64,000 nucleotides of DNA, taken from positions 1 to 64,000 of the forward strand of contig CAZXEH010000001.1 in assembly GCA_964639885.1 (NCBI GenBank), read 5' to 3'. The notes beneath the pieces were generated by a model. That model saw only the letters and a program-made list of their open reading frames with translations, had not been told where the DNA came from and did no database searches. Numbering within the stretch: the stretch's first letter is position 1; every line of letters begins with the position of its first letter. Of the stretch, positions 53,999-61,138 are shown piece after piece. Source of the stretch: JAGNLA01 sp964639885. Its GTDB lineage: Bacteria > Caldisericota > Caldisericia > JAAYUI01. A program made the position numbers and the translations under genes.

Positions 53999-55477
53999 AT
54001 GCATCTTAAGAATTACATTAACGGAGTTTGGAAAGACTCAGTCACAGGCAGAACATTTGATGATTTCGACCCGGCAAACGGTGAACTTCTGTGCACGGTC
54101 ACAAAATCGAGCGCAGACGATGTAAATGAGGCTGTTGCAGCAGCAAAGGCAGCATTTGCTAAATGGAGAGCGCTTCCCGCACCGGCACGTGGCGAGATAC
54201 TGATGAAAGCTGCACACATTCTCGAGGGCAGAAAAGAAGAGATTGCAAGGGAACTGACCTGCGAAATGGGCAAAGTCATTGCCGAGGCAAGGGGCGATGT
54301 TCAGGAAGCAATCGACATGTTCTACCTCATCGGTGGTGAAGGCCGCAGGATGAAGGGTGAAACTGTCCCGTCAGAGATGATGAACAAGCTGATCTATGTT
54401 GTCCGTGACCCAATCGGCGTTTGTGGACTGATCACACCGTGGAACTTCCCTGTAGCCATTCCGTCATGGAAAATAGCTCCTGCGCTTGTCCTTGGAAATA
54501 CCGTCGTGGTCAAGCCGGCAACCGACACACCGCGTTGCATGGTCAGGATGTTTGAAGCCCTAATCGATGCAGGACTCAAGGATTATCCAGGTGTAATCAA
54601 CCTCGTTCTCGGTGGTGGCTCAGAAGTCGGCGAAACCATCATCAACCATAAGGACATCAGGATGATCAGCTTCACCGGTTCAACCGATGTTGGTACAAGG
54701 ATCGCAACCGTTTGTGGCCAGATGCTCAAGAGATCGTCGCTTGAAATGGGCGGGAAGAACGGCATGATCGTCATGGACGACGCTGACCTTGAACTCGCTG
54801 TCGAAGCTGCAATCTGGTCGGCGTTTGGAACCACAGGACAGCGTTGCACCGCTTGCTCAAGAATCATCATTCACAGGTCAGTAAAAGAGAAGTTTGAAAA
54901 GATGCTCCTCGACCGTGCGCTCAAGCTCAAGCTTGGACATGGACTTTCATCAGATGTCGGCCCGGTCATCAACAAAACCGCAAGGGAATCAATCCACAAA
55001 TACGTTGAAATCGGCAAGGCAGAAGGCGCAAAGATGCTTTGTGGCGGCGAGTTTGCAACCGATGGCGATCTTTCAAAAGGGTCATTCTACAAGCCAACAA
55101 TCTTCACCGATGTCAAGAGAAACATGAGAATTGCACAGGAAGAAATCTTTGGGCCTGTCGTTGCACTCATTCCGTGCGACAGCCTTGAAGAGGCAATCGA
55201 TATCAACAACGACACCGCTTTTGGCCTCTCATCCTCAGTCATCACTGCCGACGTGAACAACGCAATGATCGCAGCACGCGACATCACAACCGGACTGGTC
55301 TATGTCAACGCCGGAACGATCGGCGCAGAAGTCAGCTCGCCGTTTGGCGGAACACGCGGAACAGGCAACGGACATCGCGAAGGCGGCGTGCAGGTTCTCG
55401 ACGCTTTCATGGAGTGGAAGGTTGTAACTGTCGACTTCTCCGGCCATGTGCAGAAGGCCCAGATAGACAACAAGTGA
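53999..55477 (+). CDS. NAD(P)-dependent aldehyde dehydrogenase
   Basis: 492 aa. ATG 53999 has AAGGAG 6 nt upstream; neighbouring ATG/TTG codons fit less well. ALDH superfamily: GLITPWNFPVAIPSWKIAPA, SFTGSTDVGTRIA (NAD site), Glu in SSLEMGGKNGMIVMDDADLE, catalytic Cys in FGTTGQRCTACSRI, EEIFGPVVALIPCDSLEEA, SPFGGTRGTGNGHREGG. Oxidises an aldehyde to an acid; the operon suggests a C3 hydroxy- or sulfo-aldehyde, unproven. Ends 17 nt before a strong terminator. Confidence 0.92.
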   Translation: MHLKNYINGVWKDSVTGRTFDDFDPANGELLCTVTKSSADDVNEAVAAAKAAFAKWRALPAPARGEILMKAAHILEGRKEEIARELTCEMGKVIAEARGDVQEAIDMFYLIGGEGRRMKGETVPSEMMNKLIYVVRDPIGVCGLITPWNFPVAIPSWKIAPALVLGNTVVVKPATDTPRCMVRMFEALIDAGLKDYPGVINLVLGGGSEVGETIINHKDIRMISFTGSTDVGTRIATVCGQMLKRSSLEMGGKNGMIVMDDADLELAVEAAIWSAFGTTGQRCTACSRIIIHRSVKEKFEKMLLDRALKLKLGHGLSSDVGPVINKTARESIHKYVEIGKAEGAKMLCGGEFATDGDLSKGSFYKPTIFTDVKRNMRIAQEEIFGPVVALIPCDSLEEAIDINNDTAFGLSSSVITADVNNAMIAARDITTGLVYVNAGTIGAEVSSPFGGTRGTGNGHREGGVQVLDAFMEWKVVTVDFSGHVQKAQIDNK

Positions 55478-55494
55478 TTTGAAATGAAGTGACG

Positions 55495-55524
55495 ATGGCG
55501 CCTCACAAAGAGGCGCCATTTTTT
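55495..55524 (+). terminator. rho-independent terminator of the comB-ALDH operon
   Basis: 10-bp GC-rich stem (55495-55504 with 55510-55519), 5-nt loop acaaa, then a run of six T to 55524. The T run touches the stop codon of the convergent stalk-protein gene at 55523. Confidence 0.92.
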
Positions 55525-56494
55525 ATGGGTAGATTAGTTGAGTTATTGTCACTGATCTAGTTGCAGAATCGTACGAAACCCAACATTCAAATATTTCACC
55601 AATGAACCTGAATGGCACCATCAGTGAACCGTTGATTATTACTGGAGGTGTGCCGTTTATTGTTACTTCCTTGCCATTAAAAGTTCCTTTTGGATTGCCA
55701 ACATAAATTACCAATAAATTACCTCCCAATTCGACTGTAATCATTTTTGATTCAGCGCTATATGTTACGTTGCCACCAAGGAAAGTATTACAGAAAAATC
55801 TGAGAGGCACCATTGTTGATGCTCTGTAGATTGTTAGTTCAACCGGCATTGTGAATTCAACTCCGTCGATGGTCGCTATTTTATTGTAGGTTTGCATTTT
55901 GCACGTTTTTTCGTGGATGTTTGTGATATTTAGGATGAATGTTGAGATATTACCATATTTGTCGGTAATTTTTATTATGTGGTCAGTTTTCGAGGGTGAC
56001 TTTTCAATAGTGAGTTTGACCGTGAACATTATACCATCTTGTTCAGCTTTATTGCCATCTCCTTCGATGATGCATTCTGGTTCTGTGAATCCCACCTGTT
56101 GATATTCGTTGACGTCTTTTGTCTTAATATTAATTTGATTACCTGTCATTAGTTTACTTGAAATGCAAAAATGTACTTTTGGTGCTGTCGTCCTCATCTG
56201 CACGAGGATGCCTTTTGTCGTGGACTGGCCATCTTTTGTGGCTTTGAAGTGGAAGACGTTGTCACCCTCCTTAATTTCGAGGTCAATTTTAAAAACGCCG
56301 TCATCGCCAATTGTGGCGACTTTCTTGCCCCTCATGCTGACCTCGGTTCCTGGCGCAGCTTTACCGATGAGCGTAAAAGGCGATTTGTTCGTGTAATGAA
56401 CAAGACCGATCTCAAATTCAACATTCTCTGCTTTTGCCCCAATCACAGGCATTATCAACACCGCAATAATCATTGTCAGAATCATTTTTTTCAT
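55523..56494 (-). CDS. secreted stalk-domain (copper-amine-oxidase-N-like) protein
   Basis: 323 aa. Signal peptide (KKMILTMIIAVLIMPVIGAKA). Residues about 25-100 form an Ig-like domain (GLVHYTNKSPFTLIGKAAPG; GVFKIDLEIKEGDNVFHF). A second strand-rich part contains NEYQQVGFTEPECIIEG. The C-terminal about 115 residues are the stalk domain (MVPLRFFCNTFLGG and SLMVPFRFIGEIFECWVSYD). AAGGAGG precedes the ATG. The whole protein aligns with the frameshifted gene 10 nt upstream, so the pair is a tandem duplication. Confidence 0.8.
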   Translation of the reverse strand: MKKMILTMIIAVLIMPVIGAKAENVEFEIGLVHYTNKSPFTLIGKAAPGTEVSMRGKKVATIGDDGVFKIDLEIKEGDNVFHFKATKDGQSTTKGILVQMRTTAPKVHFCISSKLMTGNQINIKTKDVNEYQQVGFTEPECIIEGDGNKAEQDGIMFTVKLTIEKSPSKTDHIIKITDKYGNISTFILNITNIHEKTCKMQTYNKIATIDGVEFTMPVELTIYRASTMVPLRFFCNTFLGGNVTYSAESKMITVELGGNLLVIYVGNPKGTFNGKEVTINGTPPVIINGSLMVPFRFIGEIFECWVSYDSATRSVTITQLIYP

Positions 56495-56504
56495 TTTTGC
56501 CTCC

Positions 56505-57481
56505 TTATGGTTGGATGTCTTTTGTTAGCATTATCAACTCGGATACTTTGTCATACTCATAGCTAAACCCGAACAATTCAAAGAAAGATTTGACTGGAAC
56601 GTGAGTTGTGCCATTTTCGATGAATGGCGCTTCATCAATGTCGACAGTGGATCCATCGAAATTGGCAATCTTTTCGTTGGCTCTGCACAATAATTTGTTG
56701 TCGCCAGCGGTTATGGCGGTGATTCTTGCGCTTGCATCCCACGAAAGCTGACCATTGATTACTTCGCAGAAAAGTCTGATGTTGAGCATGAATGTTCCGT
56801 TTCTTGTCTTTATTTTATTTATTGAAATTTGTCTGTTGTCAATGGTCATGTTTCCTGAATTAATACCGATGTAGACTCTTTTTGTGTGAATGTTGTTTAT
56901 GCCAAGGTTTACGTTGGTTTTGTTACCATATCTATCAACAACATTTATCATGTGAGAATTTTTTGATGGAGCCTCTTTTAATTCTATCTGCAGCCTGATC
57001 CTGTTTCCGTCCACTTCCTGCGTTGCGTTGTCAACGATTATTTTGCACCCAGGGTCAGTGAAGCAAAGAATATCGATTTTTTTGGCATCTTTGGCATCAA
57101 GGTTTATTTTCTGATCAGTGAATGTCTTGCCTCCGATGAACAATGTCACAACCGGTGGTGTCGAATCCATTTCAACATAAATGTCTTTTGTGACCTTGGC
57201 TCCGTCTTCTGGGAGACCACCTGAAAAAAGTTGCCACCTTCGTTTACATCGAGATAAATCTTGAATGAACCATTATCATCTGCGTATGTGAATAGGTTTT
57301 GCCCTTCAATTCCAACCTGACTCCCCGGTTCAGCTTTCCCTTCCAGAATAAATGGAGATTTATTGACATACCAAACCTGTTTTACCTCCAGCGCCAGAGA
57401 TTGCGCCATACCGCTTGAGAGCGGAACAAACGTTGCAGCAATCAAACCCATCACCACCAATAACATGCCCAGCCGTTTCAT
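56505..57481 (-). pseudogene. stalk-domain protein gene broken by a one-base frameshift
   Basis: Starts at ATG 57481 (GGAGG 4-5 nt upstream) with a signal peptide (KRLGMLLVVMGLIAATF) and Ig-like part (VWYVNKSPFILEGKAEPG). The frame then runs off into an unrelated C-terminus. The rest of the protein, from GGLPEDGAKVTKDIYVEM to the stalk domain ending LTKDIQP, lies in another frame. The two halves join at the six-A run 57224-57229; one extra base there restores EGGNFF-SGGLPEDG. The bridged stretch then has the same length as in the paralogue at 55523-56494. Sequencing error, recent mutation or slippage are all possible. Confidence 0.82.
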
Positions 57482-57522
57482 ATTACCTCCGAAATTATTT
57501 ACGGTCGAGCTGCAGGTTCGGT

Positions 57523-58158
57523 TCAGATGGTCTTGAAACGCTGGACTGGACAGGTTTGACAAACTGGTTTTGTTTTGCAGTTCTCCTTGCCAAGCCTGAC
57601 GATCAACGCATGGTACTCGTTAAAAAGCTTGCGATCCCTTGGAAGATTGGACTCGAAAACTGCTTTCAGGCTTTCATACTCTTCAGCTTCAGGAATTTGC
57701 AGACACCTTGCAAGCCTTTTTGTATAGGCGTCGATTACAAAAGTTGTGTGGTTGCCTGCATAAAGCATGATGGAATCAGCAGTTTCAGGGCCAATTCCCT
57801 TGGTTGCCAGCAGTTCTTCCCTAACAATTTTTTGCGGTCTGTCGAGCATTTTCTCAATTGAGCCGAATTTTCTGAAGACCATTCTGGCAAAGTCAAGCAG
57901 CCTCTCGGTTTTCTGGTTATAAAATCCAACCGGTCTGATCAGGGTTTTGATCAGCTCTGGATCAGCATGAACCATTTTATCCAGCTCAAGAAGATTTTCG
58001 GACTTCAGGTTTGCGATGGCTTTCTCAACATTACTCCAGGCCACCTGTTGGGTCAGAATTGCGCCGACTGCAATCTCCCACGGCGAATCACCCGGCCACC
58101 AGCGCTGAGGCCCGAAATGGCTAAATAGAGCCTCATAGAGGCTTTCAAGTTTGGTCAC
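57523..58158 (-). CDS. endonuclease III-related HhH-GPD DNA glycosylase
   Basis: 211 aa, GTG start. PWEIAVGAILTQQVAWSNVEKA begins the fold, ATKGIGPETADSIMLYAG is the helix-hairpin-helix, and FVIDAYTKRLARCL contains the catalytic Asp. The Lys found in endonuclease III at the hairpin is not present, as in the COG2231 subgroup. The iron-sulfur end reads CKTKPVCQTCPVQRFKTI: three Cys in a C-x5-C-x2-C pattern, with the fourth Cys missing. Role: probably base excision repair of an unidentified lesion. 3 nt from the upstream glyoxalase gene. Confidence 0.85.
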   Translation of the reverse strand: MTKLESLYEALFSHFGPQRWWPGDSPWEIAVGAILTQQVAWSNVEKAIANLKSENLLELDKMVHADPELIKTLIRPVGFYNQKTERLLDFARMVFRKFGSIEKMLDRPQKIVREELLATKGIGPETADSIMLYAGNHTTFVIDAYTKRLARCLQIPEAEEYESLKAVFESNLPRDRKLFNEYHALIVRLGKENCKTKPVCQTCPVQRFKTI

Positions 58159-58161
58159 AGA

Positions 58162-58533
58162 TCACATCATTGCGTTTGGCAGGCTTTCGAAGATGCTGAT
58201 CCTGTTTCCGTCAAAATCCTCAAGGGTTGCGAAGTAACCGACTTCAGGAATAGGTGTTTTCTCCCTTACGATTTTCCATCCAACTTGAGCAGCCTTTGGG
58301 AGGGTTTCGTCGATGCTTGGTGCATGCAGATAAAGATCAAAATTCTTCAATGTCGTCGGCTCTTTCACAAGCATGATTCCGCCGCCCAACTTGTCGTCCG
58401 GGAACATGAAAAGCATGTATTGGCTGTCGTTTCCCCAGATTCTGAATGTCCATCCGAAGAAACCGTAGAATTTTTTGAACTTTTCAAAATCTGTTGTTGA
58501 AAATTCCATGTGTACCAGATCGCCAAATGCCAT
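58162..58533 (-). CDS. glyoxalase/VOC superfamily protein
   Basis: 123 aa. Two beta-alpha-beta-beta-beta modules: VHMEFSTTDFEKFKKFYGFF GW-type start (HMEFSTTDFEKFKKFYGFF), GGIMLVKEPTT, then DLYLHAPSIDETLPKAAQ and YFATLEDFDGNRISIFES. This resembles the 27-kDa-antigen-like VOC proteins, which bind or modify small molecules. Specific substrate unknown. GGAGG precedes the ATG; located downstream of a terminator, so it likely has its own promoter. Confidence 0.8.
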   Translation of the reverse strand: MAFGDLVHMEFSTTDFEKFKKFYGFFGWTFRIWGNDSQYMLFMFPDDKLGGGIMLVKEPTTLKNFDLYLHAPSIDETLPKAAQVGWKIVREKTPIPEVGYFATLEDFDGNRISIFESLPNAMM

Positions 58534-58578
58534 GAAACACCTCCTGCAAATATTTGATGACCATTGTACAGAAAATAA

Positions 58579-58605
58579 AAAACCGGCGCAATGGGCGCCG
58601 GTTTT
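58579..58605 (-). terminator. terminator downstream of the stalk-domain gene at 58624
   Basis: Stem AAAACCGGCGC (58579-58589) with 58595-58605, loop aatgg. Read on the minus strand, the stem ends in a T-rich run (TTTTTTATTTTC). It follows the stop at 58624 by about 20 nt. Confidence 0.85.
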
Positions 58606-58623
58606 GTCGGTTTTGCTGTCAGA

Positions 58624-59637
58624 TCATTCGGAAGCTGTTTCCGGGAAGTAGCAAGTGACTGTCTTTGTTGCTGCTTCGTAGTCGACCCTTGCACCAAGGA
58701 GTTCTGAGATCATCCTTACAGGAACGACTGTACTACCGTTGTAGTTGGTGGCCGCTGTCTTGACTGTGACCTTGTCTTTGAACATCTTGCCGTCGCCGGT
58801 CTTGAGCTCGAGAGTGACTGTTGTTGAGTTGAGCGGGAGGCTCATCTTGAAGTAGACGTTCTTGAACTCGAAGGTGTATGAGGCTGTTTTAGTTGCTGCG
58901 TCCCAGCCAACCTTGCAGTAGTCCTTGCCAATGACCTTTTCGCCCATGTCGCGCATCGGGAGATAGGTTGAGCCCTTGATTACAACCGGAGGAACCTTGA
59001 GGGTGTCGGTTGAGTCTGTCATCGGGTATCTCTTTGCCTTGTCCTTGTTTCTGATGTCCCAGGTAAGGCACTTTGTGAGCTTGAGTTCCTTGTTGTCTAT
59101 CTGCATCTTTGCAACTGTGAACGGGATGAGCATGCAGCCAAAGTACATTGAGTCGATGGTTCCCTTGTCGCCAACCGGCCAGACATCGACACGGCCTGTG
59201 CCCATCTGTCCGAACTTGCCGACTGAAGCCACACCGTGCGGAGAGAAGAGGGCGGTCATTGCTTCTTCAAATCCCGGTTCCTTTTCCTTGCCTGTTGTTC
59301 CGGTGACACCTGCGTTGTAGCATGCATCAGAGAAGCAGTATTCGACAATTTCCCAGTCGCCTGACTTTGTGTCTGCGTCATAAGGTGTTGTTGGGCCGAG
59401 GTTGTTCATCATGCCCTGGAACTTCTGTGTTCTGTCTGTGACGTTTTTCATCGAGTAGTGGAAGTGGTTGTTTGACTGGTACGGATAAACTGTCGGGTTT
59501 GGCGCAAACAGTGCCGAGAACTTGAACAGGAATGTCCTGTTGAGGTGCTTGAAAAAGCCCGGGCCTGCGTTGGCAGAGGTGCTGAAACCTGCAACTGCGA
59601 TTGCCGCAATGGCAACGATTGCGATAATTTTCTTCAT
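58624..59637 (-). CDS. secreted stalk-domain protein
   Basis: 337 aa. Signal peptide (KKIIAIVAIAAIAVAGFSTSANA). An N-terminal about 140-residue region, rich in aromatic and Asn residues, is of no known family. A copper-amine-oxidase-N-like stalk unit follows (VVIKGSTYLPMRDMGEKVIG, VGWDAATKTASYTF). A final one carries NYNGSTVVPVRMISELLGAR and VDYEAATKTVTCYF. GGAGG upstream of ATG, own terminator downstream, so a single-gene transcript. Codon usage looks highly regular (aag/gtt/gac favoured), which may signal high expression; this is an impression. Confidence 0.82.
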   Translation of the reverse strand: MKKIIAIVAIAAIAVAGFSTSANAGPGFFKHLNRTFLFKFSALFAPNPTVYPYQSNNHFHYSMKNVTDRTQKFQGMMNNLGPTTPYDADTKSGDWEIVEYCFSDACYNAGVTGTTGKEKEPGFEEAMTALFSPHGVASVGKFGQMGTGRVDVWPVGDKGTIDSMYFGCMLIPFTVAKMQIDNKELKLTKCLTWDIRNKDKAKRYPMTDSTDTLKVPPVVIKGSTYLPMRDMGEKVIGKDYCKVGWDAATKTASYTFEFKNVYFKMSLPLNSTTVTLELKTGDGKMFKDKVTVKTAATNYNGSTVVPVRMISELLGARVDYEAATKTVTCYFPETASE

Positions 59638-59769
59638 CTTTAAGCCTCCAAAAGGTTATGATTGGTTTTTAATGTCCCTCAAATCTATTTCAACAAAGTT
59701 TTTGGCAAGCTCCAATTAAGGTTTGGAATCCGGCTTGTCCTTTAAATAAAAGCATATAAACTTTCATTC

Positions 59770-60537
59770 ATGAAGCTGAGAGCATGGGTATGGATCGGTG
59801 TGGCTGGAATCGTTTTGGCTGCTGGCTTTTTTATGGTTGGCAGAATGCTGGTTTCTGCTCCGAAAACGGTAAATACGACATTTTCAGACGCCTCAGCGCT
59901 GGCAAGCAAGACAAACCTTGATCTGTCCATCGATCCCAAGGACAAATCAACCATCATAGTTTTCAGGCAATTGAACGATAATGCTCAAATCGGGCAATAC
60001 TCAGTCTCAACCCTGCAAGCGATTGCCAGTTTGAAGAAAGTTTCAACAGACCTTGCCAATTTCCAGAAAGTCAGGTTCAACCTGAAGTCAGGCCATTCAA
60101 AACGCACTTTTGAAGTCAAGGTTGAAACCCTGCTTTCATATTTCAATGGTGAGATAGGCGAGAAGGCTTTGTGGGGCGAGATTCTTTCAAGTGGTGAACC
60201 TGTGTTTGCGCCAACCGACAGCGGGTTTGGAAAGCAGGATTTTGCTGACATTTTCACGGCTCTGGAACCCGATTCCACCGCAGCCTTTGACGGTGACACC
60301 TTCAAAATCGACCTCGGTTTGTCAAGATCGTTGCAAAGTGAGGCTGCAAGTGTGATGGTCTCGATCGCCTCTGCGTCGGAGGTTTCAGGTTTCTGGCCAA
60401 CAAACGTTGAAATAATCGTCACTTCTGATGGCACACAATACCTGCTTGCGTTCAAGTCGACAGTACTTCGCGACATCTCCTCAGGCAAAATCACTCCCCA
60501 GGAATTCGTTTCAAAGCTGCATCTGGAAAAGAAATAA
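59770..60537 (+). CDS. membrane-anchored protein of unknown function
   Basis: 255 aa. One N-terminal membrane segment (VWIGVAGIVLAAGFFMVGRML); the rest is outside and of mixed alpha/beta pattern. It ends in VEIIVTSDGTQYLLAFKSTV, a closing strand pair. No family recognised. There is no Shine-Dalgarno sequence; TATAAA at 59755-59760 lies 9 nt before the ATG, so a leaderless transcript is possible, although no good -35 box is seen. Confidence 0.6.
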   Translation: MKLRAWVWIGVAGIVLAAGFFMVGRMLVSAPKTVNTTFSDASALASKTNLDLSIDPKDKSTIIVFRQLNDNAQIGQYSVSTLQAIASLKKVSTDLANFQKVRFNLKSGHSKRTFEVKVETLLSYFNGEIGEKALWGEILSSGEPVFAPTDSGFGKQDFADIFTALEPDSTAAFDGDTFKIDLGLSRSLQSEAASVMVSIASASEVSGFWPTNVEIIVTSDGTQYLLAFKSTVLRDISSGKITPQEFVSKLHLEKK

Positions 60538-60604
60538 ACTCCCTCATCCGGCTTTCAGCCACCTTCTCCCGCTGACGCAGGCGAAGGAGTGTTTTCCTTT
60601 TTTT

Positions 60605-60640
60605 GCCCCTCTTGATAAGAGGGGGTAGGGGGGAGTTCAT
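60605..60640 (+). repeat. palindromic CCCCTCTT...AAGAGGGG intergenic repeat, copy 1
   Basis: A hairpin CCCCTCTTgatAAGAGGGG is followed by a G-rich tail (GTAGGGGGGAGTT). The same layout recurs at 60655-60690. Such hairpin plus TAGGGGGG tails are scattered intergenic elements in many bacteria. May also act as a transcription barrier. Confidence 0.75.
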
Positions 60641-60654
60641 TATTTTCTTTGTTT

Positions 60655-60690
60655 GTCCCCCTTGAGAAGGGGGAATTAGAGGGGGTTCTT
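60655..60690 (+). repeat. palindromic CCCCCTT...AAGGGGG intergenic repeat, copy 2
   Basis: CCCCCTTgagAAGGGGG followed by AATTAGAGGGGGTT, a degenerate copy of the element at 60605-60640. Together they occupy most of the 217-nt interval 60538-60754 between convergent genes; nothing else is recognised there. Confidence 0.75.
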
Positions 60691-60754
60691 GTATGATCAA
60701 CGATGAACCCACCGGCACTGTGTGCCACCTCCCTTCACAATGGAGGCAAAAAAT

Positions 60755-61120
60755 CTACTTAACTTCGATGGTGCGGATGAACTTGCGAGACCTGGTGGTG
60801 CTGTCCTTGATCAGGATCGTCACGTCGAACTTTCCGGCTTCAAAGGTTTTCTCGATTGGGCCAAGCGTGAGTGACCGCGACTCGAGGGACGCGCTGGAGC
60901 CGTCGCCCCAGTCAACCGAGAGCTTGAACGGCGGGAAAGCCTGGTCGAGCGTGGCAGTCAGGCTGACCGGGACGCTGACGCTGGCGATGCCGTCGTTAAC
61001 GCCCTCAAAATCCAGCTGGGCGGTGATGGGGAAGATGACCGGCACGCCGATGAAAGCCCCCGCACCGGAAGGCATGGCGACGATGGCCAGGAGCGCAAGC
61101 GCAACAGAGAGTTTCTTCAT
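60755..61120 (-). CDS. small secreted PKD-like domain protein, GC-rich
   Basis: 121 aa from ATG 61120 (GGAGG almost adjacent; an ATG at 61138 is also in frame). Signal peptide KKLSVALALLAIVAMPSG. The single domain of about 90 aa has KLSVDWGDGSSASL, the WGDG motif of PKD-type beta-sandwiches, and ends in KFIRTIEVK. Function unknown; likely carbohydrate- or protein-binding. Its middle is about 65 % GC, well above the window average, and it abuts the AT-rich nuclease gene directly (intergenic 18 nt). Confidence 0.6.
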   Translation of the reverse strand: MKKLSVALALLAIVAMPSGAGAFIGVPVIFPITAQLDFEGVNDGIASVSVPVSLTATLDQAFPPFKLSVDWGDGSSASLESRSLTLGPIEKTFEAGKFDVTILIKDSTTRSRKFIRTIEVK

Positions 61121-61138
61121 GCCTCCGGTGTAGCGCAT

